Of a stretch of DNA of 64,000 nucleotides, positions 24,600-32,934 are shown in pieces (within the stretch, counting starts at the first letter, position 1; each line of letters starts with the position of its first letter). Position numbers and translations under genes: made by a program. The stretch spans positions 1,736,001 to 1,800,000 of the forward strand of contig OZ245874.1 of assembly GCA_965229335.1 (NCBI GenBank), in the 5' to 3' direction. Under the pieces are notes generated by a model. That model was not told where the DNA came from, searched no databases, and was given only the letters and a program-made list of their open reading frames with translations. This stretch comes from JAFKFH01 sp017307375 (GTDB lineage Bacteria > Pseudomonadota > Alphaproteobacteria > Ferrovibrionales > Ferrovibrionaceae).

Positions 24600-25931
24600 A
24601 TGCCTGCATCACGCCAGCTCAAGCTGGGGGCCTTCATGCGTCCGGTCGGCATCCATACCGCCTGGTGGCGCTATCCCGGTGCGTTTCCTGATGCAAATTT
24701 CAACTTCACCCATCTGAAGCGTTTTGCCCAGACCTTGGAACGGGGCAAGTTCGATGCTTTCTTCATGGCCGATCATCTGGCGGTGCTGAACATGCCGATG
24801 GCCGCGCTCAGGCGTAGCGCGACGGTGACGTCGTTCGATCCGGCGACTCTGCTGCCGGCACTGGCGGCGGTGACCGAGAATATCGGCCTGATCGGTACCG
24901 GTTCGACCACCTTCGAACAGCCCTACCATCTCGCTCGCCGGTTTGCCGCGCTGGACCATCTGAGCGGCGGGCGTGCCGGGTGGAACCTCGTCACCACCTC
25001 AAACCCCGAGGCGGCGCTGAACTTCGGCCTCGATGAACATGTCGAGCATGACGAACGCTACCGCCGCGCCCGGGAATTCTACGACGTGGTGACCGGGCTT
25101 TGGGACAGCTGGGCCGACGACGCCTTCCGCCGCGACGTCGAAAGTGGCCTGTTCTTCGATCCAGAGCGCCTGCATGTGCTGAACCACGAGGGCAAATACT
25201 ACAAGGTGCGCGGGCCGCTGAACGTCGCGCGGCCGGTCCAGGGCTGGCCCGTCGTGGTCCAGGCCGGCGCTTCCGAAGCCGGCTTGCAGATCGCGGCCGA
25301 AACCGCGGAGGTCGTCTTCGCCTCGGCCTCCAATCTCGCCGTGGGGCGCAGGATCTATGCCGACATCAAGGGCCGGATGGACAAGATCGGCCGTAACCGC
25401 GACCACCTGAAGATCCTGCCCGGCGTGCTGGTGGTGGTCGGCGACACTGTCGAGGAGGCGCAGGCCAAGCGCGCCCTGCTTGACAGCCTCGTCCATCCCG
25501 ACAGCGGGCTGGCCTCCCTGTCGGTCATCCTGGGCGTCGACGCCTCCGCATTCGATCTCGACGGCCCGTTGCCGCCGCTGCCGCCGAGCAATGCGAGCCA
25601 GTCCGGCCAGAAGCATCTGGTCGAGCGCGCCAGGGCCGAGAACCTGACGGTCCGGGATCTGGCCCGGATCGCGGGCAGCTTCGCAGGGCTGTCGCTGGTC
25701 GGCACGCCTGCAACGATCGCCGATCAGATGGAGGAGTGGCTGATGTCGGAAGGCTGCGACGGGTTCAATGTGATGTTCCCCTACGTGCCCGGCGGGCTCG
25801 ACGATTTCGTCGATCGCGTGGTGCCCGAACTTCAGCGGCGCGGTCTCTTCCGGCGGGAATACGAAGGACGCACGCTGCGCGACAATCTCGGCCTGCCGCG
25901 TCCGGCCAACCGCTTCTTTCCCGGAACCTGA
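24600..25931 (+). CDS. LLM-class flavin-dependent monooxygenase (NtaA/SnaA/DszA family)
   Basis: FMNH2-dependent monooxygenase with luciferase-type TIM barrel, 443 residues, cytoplasmic. Family hallmarks are KLGAFMRPVGIHTAWWR at the N-terminus, ERGKFDAFFMADHLAV, ARRFAALDHLSGGRAGWNLVT and, late in the protein, VGTPATIADQMEEW. Relatives oxidise nitrilotriacetate, dibenzothiophene sulfone, pristinamycin or alkyl chains, so the substrate is not predictable. The ATG at 24600 has TGGAG upstream and matches family N-termini; the longer frame from 24495 would start inside the operator. The reduced flavin presumably comes from the divergent FMN reductase. The 150 bases upstream are unusually AT-rich for this genome, in keeping with a regulated promoter. 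Confidence 0.92.
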   Translation: MPASRQLKLGAFMRPVGIHTAWWRYPGAFPDANFNFTHLKRFAQTLERGKFDAFFMADHLAVLNMPMAALRRSATVTSFDPATLLPALAAVTENIGLIGTGSTTFEQPYHLARRFAALDHLSGGRAGWNLVTTSNPEAALNFGLDEHVEHDERYRRAREFYDVVTGLWDSWADDAFRRDVESGLFFDPERLHVLNHEGKYYKVRGPLNVARPVQGWPVVVQAGASEAGLQIAAETAEVVFASASNLAVGRRIYADIKGRMDKIGRNRDHLKILPGVLVVVGDTVEEAQAKRALLDSLVHPDSGLASLSVILGVDASAFDLDGPLPPLPPSNASQSGQKHLVERARAENLTVRDLARIAGSFAGLSLVGTPATIADQMEEWLMSEGCDGFNVMFPYVPGGLDDFVDRVVPELQRRGLFRREYEGRTLRDNLGLPRPANRFFPGT

Positions 25932-25998
25932 CGCAGTCGACAACTGCCCGCCGAGCGATCAGGGCTGGACTGAGCTCCACGGTGCACGGACGGCGCCG

Positions 25999-26027
25999 GA
26001 TCGGGTGTCCAGGCGGCTGACCCGATC
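25999..26027. terminator. Possible stem-loop terminator after the LLM monooxygenase
   Basis: Inverted GATCGGGT (25999-26006) and ACCCGATC (26020-26027) form an 8-bp stem with a 13-base loop in the 189-base gap before the ABC exporter. There is no clear T-run, so termination is only a possibility. Nothing else is recognisable in this gap. Confidence 0.3.
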
Positions 26028-26120
26028 GCCGATTTGCCTGGCCGCACCAACTGCTGCTTTTCCCTGATCCGTGCCTGCCCTAAATCCATGCTGCGGACGT
26101 TGCACAACCAGGGAATCGGC

Positions 26121-27977
26121 ATGTCACCGTTGGAAGGCCCCGGCGCGAGATCGTTGAGGGAACGCGTCGGCGCGTTGCGCAACCTGCCGCCCTTCGTCGT
26201 GATGGTCTGGCAGACCAGCCCCTGGCTCACTTGCGCCGCGCTGCTTCTGCGCCTGATGCGCGCCTTGCTGCCGGTCGCGGCGCTCTATGTCGGCAAACTG
26301 ATCATCGACGACGTCGTGCTGCTGCTGCAGGCGCCGGACCGGCCTGGGTCTGCCGCGGACTGGCTGGCCGGCGGCCGGCTCGACCCGCTGGCCTCCTATC
26401 TCGCGGCCGAATTCCTGCTGGCCGTGCTGGCCGACCTGCTTTCGCGGGCGACGGTGCTGATCGACGGTGTGCTGGGCGACGAGTTCAGCATGGCGTCGTC
26501 GATCCGGCTGATGCGGCATGCGGCGCGGCTTGATCTTGCGGATTTCGAGGATGCCGAATTCCAGGACCGCCTCGAGCGGGCCCGGCGCCAGACCAGCGGC
26601 CGTCTCGGGCTGATGGGGCAATTGTTCGGCCAGGCCCAGGACATCGTCACGGTGGCCAGCCTGGTCGTGGGCCTTGCCGTCTACGCCCCCTGGCTGATCG
26701 TGTTGCTGGTCGCAGCCTTGCTGCCCGCCTTCGTCGGCGAGGCCCATTTCAACGCACAGGCCTATTCCCTCGATTTCCGCCGCACGCCGGAACGGCGCGA
26801 ACTCGACTATCTGCGCCAGACCGCGGCTTCGGCGGAAACCGTCAAGGAGGTCAAGATCTTCGGCCTCAACGATTTCCTGATCGGCCGCTATGCGCGCCTG
26901 GCCGGTGACTTCAACGCCGCCAACCGCCGCCTGGGGCTGCGGCGGGCCGGCTGGGGCGGGCTGTTCTCGGCCATCGGCACGCTCGGCTATTATCTCGCCT
27001 ACGCCTATATCGTCTGGCGCACGCTGGGCGGCGATTTCACGGTCGGCGACCTGACGTTCCTTGCCGGGTCGTTCCTGCGCCTGCGCGGATTGCTCGCCGG
27101 CCTGCTGACCGGTTTCTCGACCACGGCGGCACAGGCGCTCTATCTCGACGACCTCTTCTCGTTCTTCGAGGCTCGCCCGCGAATCCTGTCGCGACCGGGC
27201 GCGTTGCCGGTACCGCGCCCGATCACGCGAGGCTTCGTGTTCGAGGATGTCGGCTTCATCTATCCGGGCGCCGACCGCTGGGCCGTGCGGCATCTGAGCT
27301 TCACGCTGAACGCCGGCGAGGTCCTGGCCCTGGTCGGCGAGAACGGTGCCGGCAAGACGACGCTGGTCAAGCTGCTGACCCGTCTCTACGACCCGGTCGA
27401 AGGGCGCATCCTGCTCGACGGTTGCGACCTGCGCGACTACGATCTCGATTCCCTGCGCGCCTCGATCGGCGTCATCTTCCAGGACTTTGTCCGCTACAAC
27501 CTGACGGCGGGCGAGAACATCGCGGTCGGACGCATCGACGCACGCGACGATGCCGGCCGCATCGCCCAGGCCGCTGCGCGCGCGCAGGCCGACGACGTCG
27601 TGGCCCGCCTGCGTGGCGGCTACGACCAGATGATCGGCAAGCGCTTTCGTAACGGGGTCGAACTGTCGGGCGGCGAATGGCAGAAGGTCGCGATCGCGCG
27701 GGCCTACATGCGTCAGGCCGACGTGCTGATCCTCGACGAGCCGACCGCCGCGCTCGATGCACGGGCCGAGTTCGAGGTGTTCCAGCGCTTCAAGGAGCTG
27801 AGCCGGACCCGCACCGCCATCCTGATCTCGCATCGCTTCTCCAGCGTGCGCATGGCCGATCGCATCCTCGTCCTGGCCGACGGCCGGGTCGAGGCATCGG
27901 GCACGCATGAGGAACTGATGCGACAGGCCGGCCGCTATGCCGAATTGTTCGAGTTGCAGGCCGCCGGCTATCGCTGA
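26121..27977 (+). CDS. ABC transporter, fused permease and ATPase (exporter type)
   Basis: Half-transporter of 618 residues: a six-helix membrane domain (about 30-330) followed by an ATPase domain. The ATPase has Walker A GENGAGKTTLVKLL, the Q-loop in VIFQDFVRYN, signature LSGGEWQKVAIARAYM, Walker B VLILDEPTAALDA and the H-loop ISHRFSSVR. Such proteins act as homodimers that export lipids, peptides or drugs. The ATG at 26121 has GGGA just upstream; in-frame starts further upstream (26088 ATG, 26034 TTG) cannot be excluded. It stands alone, convergent with the citrate-synthase-like gene 13 bases away. The exported compound is unknown. Confidence 0.9.
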   Translation: MSPLEGPGARSLRERVGALRNLPPFVVMVWQTSPWLTCAALLLRLMRALLPVAALYVGKLIIDDVVLLLQAPDRPGSAADWLAGGRLDPLASYLAAEFLLAVLADLLSRATVLIDGVLGDEFSMASSIRLMRHAARLDLADFEDAEFQDRLERARRQTSGRLGLMGQLFGQAQDIVTVASLVVGLAVYAPWLIVLLVAALLPAFVGEAHFNAQAYSLDFRRTPERRELDYLRQTAASAETVKEVKIFGLNDFLIGRYARLAGDFNAANRRLGLRRAGWGGLFSAIGTLGYYLAYAYIVWRTLGGDFTVGDLTFLAGSFLRLRGLLAGLLTGFSTTAAQALYLDDLFSFFEARPRILSRPGALPVPRPITRGFVFEDVGFIYPGADRWAVRHLSFTLNAGEVLALVGENGAGKTTLVKLLTRLYDPVEGRILLDGCDLRDYDLDSLRASIGVIFQDFVRYNLTAGENIAVGRIDARDDAGRIAQAAARAQADDVVARLRGGYDQMIGKRFRNGVELSGGEWQKVAIARAYMRQADVLILDEPTAALDARAEFEVFQRFKELSRTRTAILISHRFSSVRMADRILVLADGRVEASGTHEELMRQAGRYAELFELQAAGYR

Positions 27978-27990
27978 AGCTGGCCGCCGG

Positions 27991-28776
27991 TCATGGCTCG
28001 GGCCGGAGATGCCGGCTCGCCTCCTCCTCGACACGCTGCCAGATCTCGATCGCCATCGGTTGTTCCGATTCCTCGAGGATATGGCCGACCAGCCCGATCG
28101 CCCGTGCCATCACGCCGAAGCCGCGCACGATCTTCCAGGGAAACCCCATTTCGCAGCAGATCGCGCCGATCGCGCCCGTGGCGTTGATCGGCAGCACCTT
28201 GCCCGACACGCGCTCGGCCTCGGCCGCCACCTTGGTCATCAACGAAATGTAGCGGCCGCCATGCCCGTTGGCGGCGGCGAGCGCAAACAGGCGCGGTGTG
28301 CGCGGATCGGTCGGCTTGTGCAGCGGATGGCCCAGCCCGGGCACGATCTTTCCGGCGGCCTTGTGCTCGGCAACGATGCGGGCGGCGAGGGCATCGAGAT
28401 CCACGTCGGGGGCGCCGTAGGGCAGGGCGTCGCCGAGCATGCGCGCGGCACCCTCCATCGAGCCGACGAAGACGCTGCCCAGGCCGCACAGTCCGGCAGC
28501 GACCGCCGCCTGCAGCGATTCGGGTGCGCCGGCATAGGTCAGCCGCGCGGCCAGGGCCGACGGGGTGATGCCGTGTTCCACCAGGGTCACGACGATCGCG
28601 TTGAACAGGATCGACTGTTCGGCCGTGGGCATGCGGCCCGTAAGCTGCAGGAAAGCCATGTCGCCGAGGTTGAGATGGCCGAGGATCTCGTCGGGCAGGC
28701 TCTTGCCGCGGACCGCGATGCGATCGGGCGTGCTCCAGGCGATGTCGGAACGGATCTGCTTCTGCTTGCGCGCCAT
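27991..28776 (-). CDS. Short citrate synthase family protein (citryl-CoA lyase-like)
   Basis: A 261-residue protein of the citrate synthase superfamily, much shorter than true citrate synthase (about 430). It keeps the catalytic-His region PGLGHPLHKPTDPRTPRLF and the late segment FGVMARAIGLVGHILEE, which corresponds to the region carrying the catalytic Asp in citrate synthase. Database entries of this size are usually named citryl-CoA lyase, but the function in proteobacteria is not established (knowledge, moderate). The ATG at 28776 (MARKQKQ) has AGGAG upstream; the frame to 28836 would overlap the divergent gene. It is divergent from an enoyl-CoA hydratase, so both may serve one acyl-CoA or citryl-type pathway. 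Confidence 0.8.
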   Translation of the reverse strand: MARKQKQIRSDIAWSTPDRIAVRGKSLPDEILGHLNLGDMAFLQLTGRMPTAEQSILFNAIVVTLVEHGITPSALAARLTYAGAPESLQAAVAAGLCGLGSVFVGSMEGAARMLGDALPYGAPDVDLDALAARIVAEHKAAGKIVPGLGHPLHKPTDPRTPRLFALAAANGHGGRYISLMTKVAAEAERVSGKVLPINATGAIGAICCEMGFPWKIVRGFGVMARAIGLVGHILEESEQPMAIEIWQRVEEEASRHLRPEP

Positions 28777-28825
28777 GACGGCTTCTCCTGCTACGATGTC
28801 GGCGACATTAGGATTGGAGAAAACG

Positions 28826-29605
28826 ATGTCGGACAAGCCCCTGTGTTACCAGGAGCGCGAAGGCGCGACTGCGATCATCTGGATGAACGAGCCGAAGCGG
28901 CGCAATCCGCTGTCGCTCGAGATGCGGCAGGCGATGCTCGACGAGGTGACGCGCGCGATGGACGATGCCGCCGTGCGGGCCGTGGTGCTGACCGGCGCGG
29001 AGGGCTGCTTCTCGGCCGGCGGCGATATCGCCGGCATGACCGGGCTGACGCCGGCCAAAGCCCGGCAGCGCCTGCGCAACGTTCACCGGCTGGTGCGGCT
29101 GATCCATGGCGGGGCAAAGCCCGTGATCGCCGCCGTGGAAGGGTGGGCGGTTGGTGCCGGGCTCTCGCTCGCCGCGCTCTGCGATCTGGTCGTGGCCTCG
29201 TCGGAGGCCCGCTTCTCGCTGCCTTTCGCCAGGCTCGGCCTGGCCCCCGACCTCGGCGCGCTGCATGCCTTGCCGGCGCGCATCGGCATCGGCCGCACGC
29301 GGTGGCTGGCCCTTACCGGCAAGGCCATCGATGCGCCGACGGCGCAGCAATGGGGATTGGTCGAGGAGATGGTCGATCCCGGCACGGCGCTGGCCCGTGC
29401 GCTTGCCACCGCCGATGCGATCGGCCAGGGGGCGCCGCTGGCGCAAGGCATGACCAAGCAGATGCTGGCGCGGCTGCCGATGGCATTCGGCGACCTGCTC
29501 GACGCCGAGGCCGACATGCAGGCCTTGCTGATGCTGACCCGCGATTTCCAGGAAGGACGGAATGCCTTTCTCGAGAAGCGCGCGCCGACTTTCACGGGCG
29601 AATGA
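28826..29605 (+). CDS. Enoyl-CoA hydratase/isomerase family protein
   Basis: Crotonase-fold enzyme of 259 residues acting on CoA thioesters. The oxyanion-hole segments are clear: GCFSAGGDIAGM in the first half and VGAGLSLAALCDLVVAS later. The region that holds the catalytic acids in canonical hydratases reads FARLGLAPDLGALHAL, so one usual Glu is not evident; the protein could be an isomerase, hydrolase or lyase of the family. GGAG lies 8 bases before the ATG at 28826; the longer frame from 28565 is antisense to the neighbour. Only 49 bases separate it from the divergent citryl-CoA-lyase-like gene. Confidence 0.88.
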   Translation: MSDKPLCYQEREGATAIIWMNEPKRRNPLSLEMRQAMLDEVTRAMDDAAVRAVVLTGAEGCFSAGGDIAGMTGLTPAKARQRLRNVHRLVRLIHGGAKPVIAAVEGWAVGAGLSLAALCDLVVASSEARFSLPFARLGLAPDLGALHALPARIGIGRTRWLALTGKAIDAPTAQQWGLVEEMVDPGTALARALATADAIGQGAPLAQGMTKQMLARLPMAFGDLLDAEADMQALLMLTRDFQEGRNAFLEKRAPTFTGE

Positions 29606-29606
29606 G

Positions 29607-29677
29607 GCCTCGGTAGCGACTGGAATCTTGACAGCTTCTGTCAGCTACGAGGCTCGCCGTTGCAGCCGGAGTTTTTT
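29607..29677 (+). other. Nested stem-loop structure followed by a T-run
   Basis: The 154-base gap after the enoyl-CoA hydratase holds an outer stem, GCCTCGGTAGC (29607-29617) with GCTACGAGGC (29644-29653), one bulged G, enclosing an inner perfect hairpin TGACAG-CTT-CTGTCA (29629-29643). Six T residues follow at 29672-29677. It begins right after the stop codon, so it is probably the terminator or 3' structure of the hydratase message; alternatively the inner dyad, which contains TTGACA, is an operator for the downstream GST gene. Confidence 0.5.
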
Positions 29678-29759
29678 GCGGCGGGCCGCTTCCCTTCCGT
29701 CGACGGAACGTGCAGGGTTCGGCGCTCGATCATGATCGCCACGACGGAGGAACGCCCGA

Positions 29760-30347
29760 ATGAAACTCTATCTCGCGCCCGGCGCCTGCAGCCTTGCCGA
29801 CCACATTGCCCTGCACGAAGCTGGACTGGCGTTCGAACACGTCAAGGTCGATCTCAGGTCGCACACCACCGCGGACGGCGACGACTACTACGAAATCAAT
29901 CCCAAGGGCTACGTGCCCGCGCTGGTGCTGGACGACGATGAAATCCTTACCGAGAACATCGCCATCCTAACCTGGATCGCCGACAAGCTGCCGTCGCTGG
30001 CGCCGGAGGGGCCGCTCGGCCGCTATCGCCTGCTGGAAATGCTCGCCTTCATCTCCACCGAGATCCACAAGCAGTTCAAGCCGCTGTTCCGTCCCGATTC
30101 GACCGAGGGGGCGCGAGCCGCCGCGCGCGAGACGGTCGCCAGGCGCCTCGCCTATCTCGCCGGGAACCTGGAAGACGATTTTCTCTTCGGCGACAACTTC
30201 ACCACGGCGGACGCCTACCTGTTCGTGATGCTGTTGTGGTCGGGCAGAATGGGGATAACGATACCGGAGGCGCTTGCGGCCTACGTCGAGCGCGCTCGCG
30301 AACGCCCGTCGGTTCGTCTGGCGCTGCAGGACGAGGGCCTGGCCTAA
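29760..30347 (+). CDS. Beta-class glutathione S-transferase
   Basis: Cytosolic GST of 195 residues, very similar in layout to E. coli GstA. The N-terminal thioredoxin-like domain begins MKLYLAPGACSLADHIAL with the beta-class Cys at position 10; cis-Pro is in GYVPALVLDD; the helical domain has EIHKQFKPLFRPD with the conserved His (about 103). The end shows FTTADAYLF, the usual folding motif. It conjugates glutathione to electrophiles or reduces peroxides and disulfides. GGAGG lies 9 bases before the ATG. It appears to be a single-gene unit, bounded by the stem-loop upstream and a 36-bp palindrome downstream. Confidence 0.93.
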   Translation: MKLYLAPGACSLADHIALHEAGLAFEHVKVDLRSHTTADGDDYYEINPKGYVPALVLDDDEILTENIAILTWIADKLPSLAPEGPLGRYRLLEMLAFISTEIHKQFKPLFRPDSTEGARAAARETVARRLAYLAGNLEDDFLFGDNFTTADAYLFVMLLWSGRMGITIPEALAAYVERARERPSVRLALQDEGLA

Positions 30348-30354
30348 TCTGCTG

Positions 30355-30390
30355 CTGCGGGACGAGGCGTCCGGACGCCTCGTCCCGCAG
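30355..30390. repeat. 36-bp perfect palindrome after the GST gene
   Basis: CTGCGGGACGAGGCGTCC (30355-30372) is followed at once by its exact reverse complement (30373-30390). It starts 8 bases past the GST stop codon, so in RNA it would be an extremely stable hairpin and could end the transcript or protect its 3' end, although no T-run follows. The rest of the 201-base gap before the next gene shows nothing recognisable. Confidence 0.7.
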
Positions 30391-30548
30391 GGCTGCGGTC
30401 ATCCGACGGCTGCGCGTAACCAAAGAGGAACCAGCGATCGGAGAACGATGCGCCGGATCCGCAGGGGCCGCGACGGCGCGGCCCGGTCATCTTCAATCGC
30501 GCTGCACGTTCGTATATTCTCGCCCGGAAATCGAGCGAGGCCCCGCCC

Positions 30549-31265
30549 ATGCCCACTTCCTTCAAGGCCATTCGTGCCCGTGCCGCCCAGCGTAAGGGAG
30601 GCGAGGCGACGCTGGGCAAGCTGCTGCCCAAGGTGCCGGCGGCCCGGCAACTCGCCAGGCTCACCGACGACCGGTGTCTGGCCGAGATGTCCAGGCGCAT
30701 ATTCTGTTCGGGCTTCGTCTGGTCGGTCATCGACAAGAAGTGGCCAGGTTTCGAAGATGCATTCCTTGGTTTCGTGCCGGAACGGCTGATCTTCGAACCC
30801 GACGAGTTCTGGTCGGACCGGGCGGGCGATGCCCGCATCGTGCGCAACCCGCAGAAGATCATGGCCGTGCGCGAGAATGCGCGCTTCGTCGCCGATATCG
30901 CCGCCGAGCACGGCTCGTTCGGCAGGTTCCTCGCCGGCTGGCCGCTCGACGACCAGGTCGGCTTGCTGGCGCTGCTGGCCAGGCGCGGTGCCCGCCTCGG
31001 CGGCAATACCGGCCAGTATTTCCTGCGCTTCATCGGCCGCGACGGCTTCGTGCTGTCGCGCGACGTGATCGTCTGTCTACGTGATGCCGGGCTCGAGATT
31101 GCGGAGGCGCCCTCGTCCAAAAAAGACATGGCCGCGATCCAGGCCCAGTTCAACGCCTGGGCTGCGGAAACGGGACTGCCGTACACTCATCTGTCGCGCA
31201 TCTGCGCAATGTCGATCGGCGAGAACTACCCGGCGGAGCAACTGCTGGAAATGCACGGCGATTAG
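30549..31265 (+). CDS. DNA-3-methyladenine glycosylase I (Tag)-like protein, divergent
   Basis: A 238-residue protein whose central part resembles Tag: LAEMSRRIFCSGFVWSVIDK, WPGFEDAFLGF, then IVRNPQKIMAVRENARFV correspond to Tag's LEGQQAGLSWITVLKKR..., FHQFDP and IIRHRGKIQAIIGNAR. The Tag catalytic Glu (in LEGQQAG) is not seen at the matching place, and the N-terminal Cys and other zinc ligands are absent. It is either a distant subfamily with another activity or a non-catalytic base-binding protein. Its stop overlaps the convergent transporter gene by 4 bases. Identification is by eye and should be treated as moderate. Confidence 0.65.
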   Translation: MPTSFKAIRARAAQRKGGEATLGKLLPKVPAARQLARLTDDRCLAEMSRRIFCSGFVWSVIDKKWPGFEDAFLGFVPERLIFEPDEFWSDRAGDARIVRNPQKIMAVRENARFVADIAAEHGSFGRFLAGWPLDDQVGLLALLARRGARLGGNTGQYFLRFIGRDGFVLSRDVIVCLRDAGLEIAEAPSSKKDMAAIQAQFNAWAAETGLPYTHLSRICAMSIGENYPAEQLLEMHGD

Positions 31266-32179
31266 GGGTGGCCGGCCTGTTCCTGCCCAGCCATCGCGAG
31301 CCAAGCGGCCACGAGCATGACGATCATGGCGGCGATATCGATCGGGCCTGCGGTTTCGCCGAAGACGGCGATACCCAGCGCGACGGCGATGACCGGCGAC
31401 ACGAACGCATAGGCGCCCGATCGCGTCGGCCCGATATCGCGCAGCAGGCGCATGTAGACCGAATAGCCGATCAGCGATCCGAACAGGACCAGGAACAGCC
31501 AGCCGCTCCAGGCGGCCCAGCCCCAACGCCCGGACAAGGCCTCGATCGCGCCGGGTTCGAGGGCGAGCGACAGGACCATGAGAACGAGACCGCCGATCAG
31601 CGTGGTGGCGCCGGCAATGACACCGGAGGGGTAGCGGCGCAGCAGCGGGCGCGCCAGCACCGCACCCCAGCCATAAGCCAGGGCCGCGCCCGATACTGCC
31701 GCGGCGCCGGCCACGGCCAGCCAGCCCCCGGCCGTTGTCCAGGCCGCCCAGGCGGTTGGCCCGAACAGCGCAAGAAGGCCCAGCACGCCCAGTGCGATCG
31801 CCCCGGCCCGCCGGCGATCGAAGCGTTCCTCGCCCAGTAACAGGGCGAAGCCCATCAGCGCGATGGGTGTCAGCGACATTTCCAGCACCGCGGCAGTCCC
31901 TGAATCCACGTGCTGCATGCCCCAGAACAGCGCGCCATAGCACAGCGTGATCATCAGCAGGCTGGCAATCGCCGTGCGTGGCAGGTCGGCGCGAGCGATG
32001 CGGCAACCGCCCGCGCCGCGATGCGCGATCAGCCACAGCACCGCCCCGGCGGTGGTGAACCGCGTGCCGGCGAACATCAGCGGCGGGACCGTCGCGATCC
32101 CTGCCTTGATGCCGATCCAGGTCGTGCCCCAGATCGCACACAGCAACATGAACATCAGCGTGTTGCGGTTCAGTCCCAT
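31262..32179 (-). CDS. DMT superfamily (EamA) transporter
   Basis: Inner-membrane protein of 305 residues with about ten hydrophobic helices arranged as two EamA repeats. Typical segments are MLLCAIWGTTWIGIKAG and, in the second repeat, GSLIGYSVYMRLLRDIGPTRSGAYAF followed by SPVIAVALGIAVFGE. Such carriers export amino acids, purines or drugs. The ATG at 32179 (MGLNRNTLMFM) matches family N-termini; the longer frame to 32443 is unsupported. The ribosome-binding site is weak (CAGG). It is divergent from the DJ-1/PfpI gene. Confidence 0.9.
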   Translation of the reverse strand: MGLNRNTLMFMLLCAIWGTTWIGIKAGIATVPPLMFAGTRFTTAGAVLWLIAHRGAGGCRIARADLPRTAIASLLMITLCYGALFWGMQHVDSGTAAVLEMSLTPIALMGFALLLGEERFDRRRAGAIALGVLGLLALFGPTAWAAWTTAGGWLAVAGAAAVSGAALAYGWGAVLARPLLRRYPSGVIAGATTLIGGLVLMVLSLALEPGAIEALSGRWGWAAWSGWLFLVLFGSLIGYSVYMRLLRDIGPTRSGAYAFVSPVIAVALGIAVFGETAGPIDIAAMIVMLVAAWLAMAGQEQAGHP

Positions 32180-32291
32180 GCCTGAAGAACACCGGCCAGG
32201 GAGGCGACGTTCCAGCTTCAGCCGCGGTGGAACCCCGTCGCCGACATGCCGTTGGGCTGGCATGTCAACGCTGATGAAAGGAAAAAATGCC

Positions 32292-32858
32292 ATGCCGAGC
32301 ATTGCCGATGCCCGCATCCTGATCATTGCCACCAACGGTTTCGAGCAGTCCGAGCTCGAAGTGCCGCGCGATCGTCTGCGTGCTGCCGGCGCCAAGGTCG
32401 AGGTGGCCTCGCTCGACGGGCGGGCGATCAAGGGATGGGACAAGAAGGACTGGGGTCGCAGTGTCGATGTCGACTTGCGGATCGGCGACGCCGACCCGTC
32501 GGCCTACGACGCCCTGGTGATTCCCGGCGGCCAGATCAATCCCGACCTGCTGCGCGTCGAGGACGACGTCCTGAAGCTCGTGCGCCGGTTCCTCGCGGAC
32601 GGGCGGGTCGTCGCCGCGATCTGCCACGGTCCTTGGCTGCTGGTCGAGGCGGATGCCCTGCGGGGCCGCAAGGCCACTTCCTATCATTCGATCCGGCGCG
32701 ACGTCGAAAATGCCGGTGCCACCTGGATCGACCAGGAAGTCGTGGCGGATCGCGGCATCGTCACCAGCCGGTCGCCGGCGGATCTCGGCGCGTTCGTCAC
32801 GAAGATCGTCGAGGAGATTCGCGAAGGCCGCCATCGCAATCGTTCCGACGCCGCCTGA
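32292..32858 (+). CDS. DJ-1/PfpI family protein (class I glutamine amidotransferase-like)
   Basis: A 188-residue protein of the PfpI/YhbO branch. The nucleophilic-elbow cysteine lies in VVAAICHGPWLLVEAD, and the fold begins ILIIATNGFEQSELEVP with the conserved Glu that activates the cysteine. Relatives act in stress protection (glyoxal or protein-damage repair, chaperone-like). The ATG at 32292 has AAAGGA 9 bases upstream. A strong hairpin terminator follows and the next genes on the opposite strand are also stress-type proteins, so this is a small stress-response neighbourhood. Confidence 0.9.
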   Translation: MPSIADARILIIATNGFEQSELEVPRDRLRAAGAKVEVASLDGRAIKGWDKKDWGRSVDVDLRIGDADPSAYDALVIPGGQINPDLLRVEDDVLKLVRRFLADGRVVAAICHGPWLLVEADALRGRKATSYHSIRRDVENAGATWIDQEVVADRGIVTSRSPADLGAFVTKIVEEIREGRHRNRSDAA

Positions 32859-32880
32859 CCTTCGTTCGATGCGGCCGACA

Positions 32881-32909
32881 AACCCGAGCGGCGTCACGCC
32901 GCTCGGGTT
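32881..32909. terminator. Bidirectional hairpin terminator between convergent stress genes
   Basis: AACCCGAGCGGCG (32881-32893) and its exact complement (32897-32909) form a 13-bp stem with a TCA loop, ending in AA on one side and TT on the other. It lies between the end of the DJ-1/PfpI gene (plus) and the end of the small hydrophilic protein gene (minus) and can serve both. Confidence 0.75.
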
Positions 32910-32934
32910 CCAGTCCGGGGTATTCCAGCCCTGG

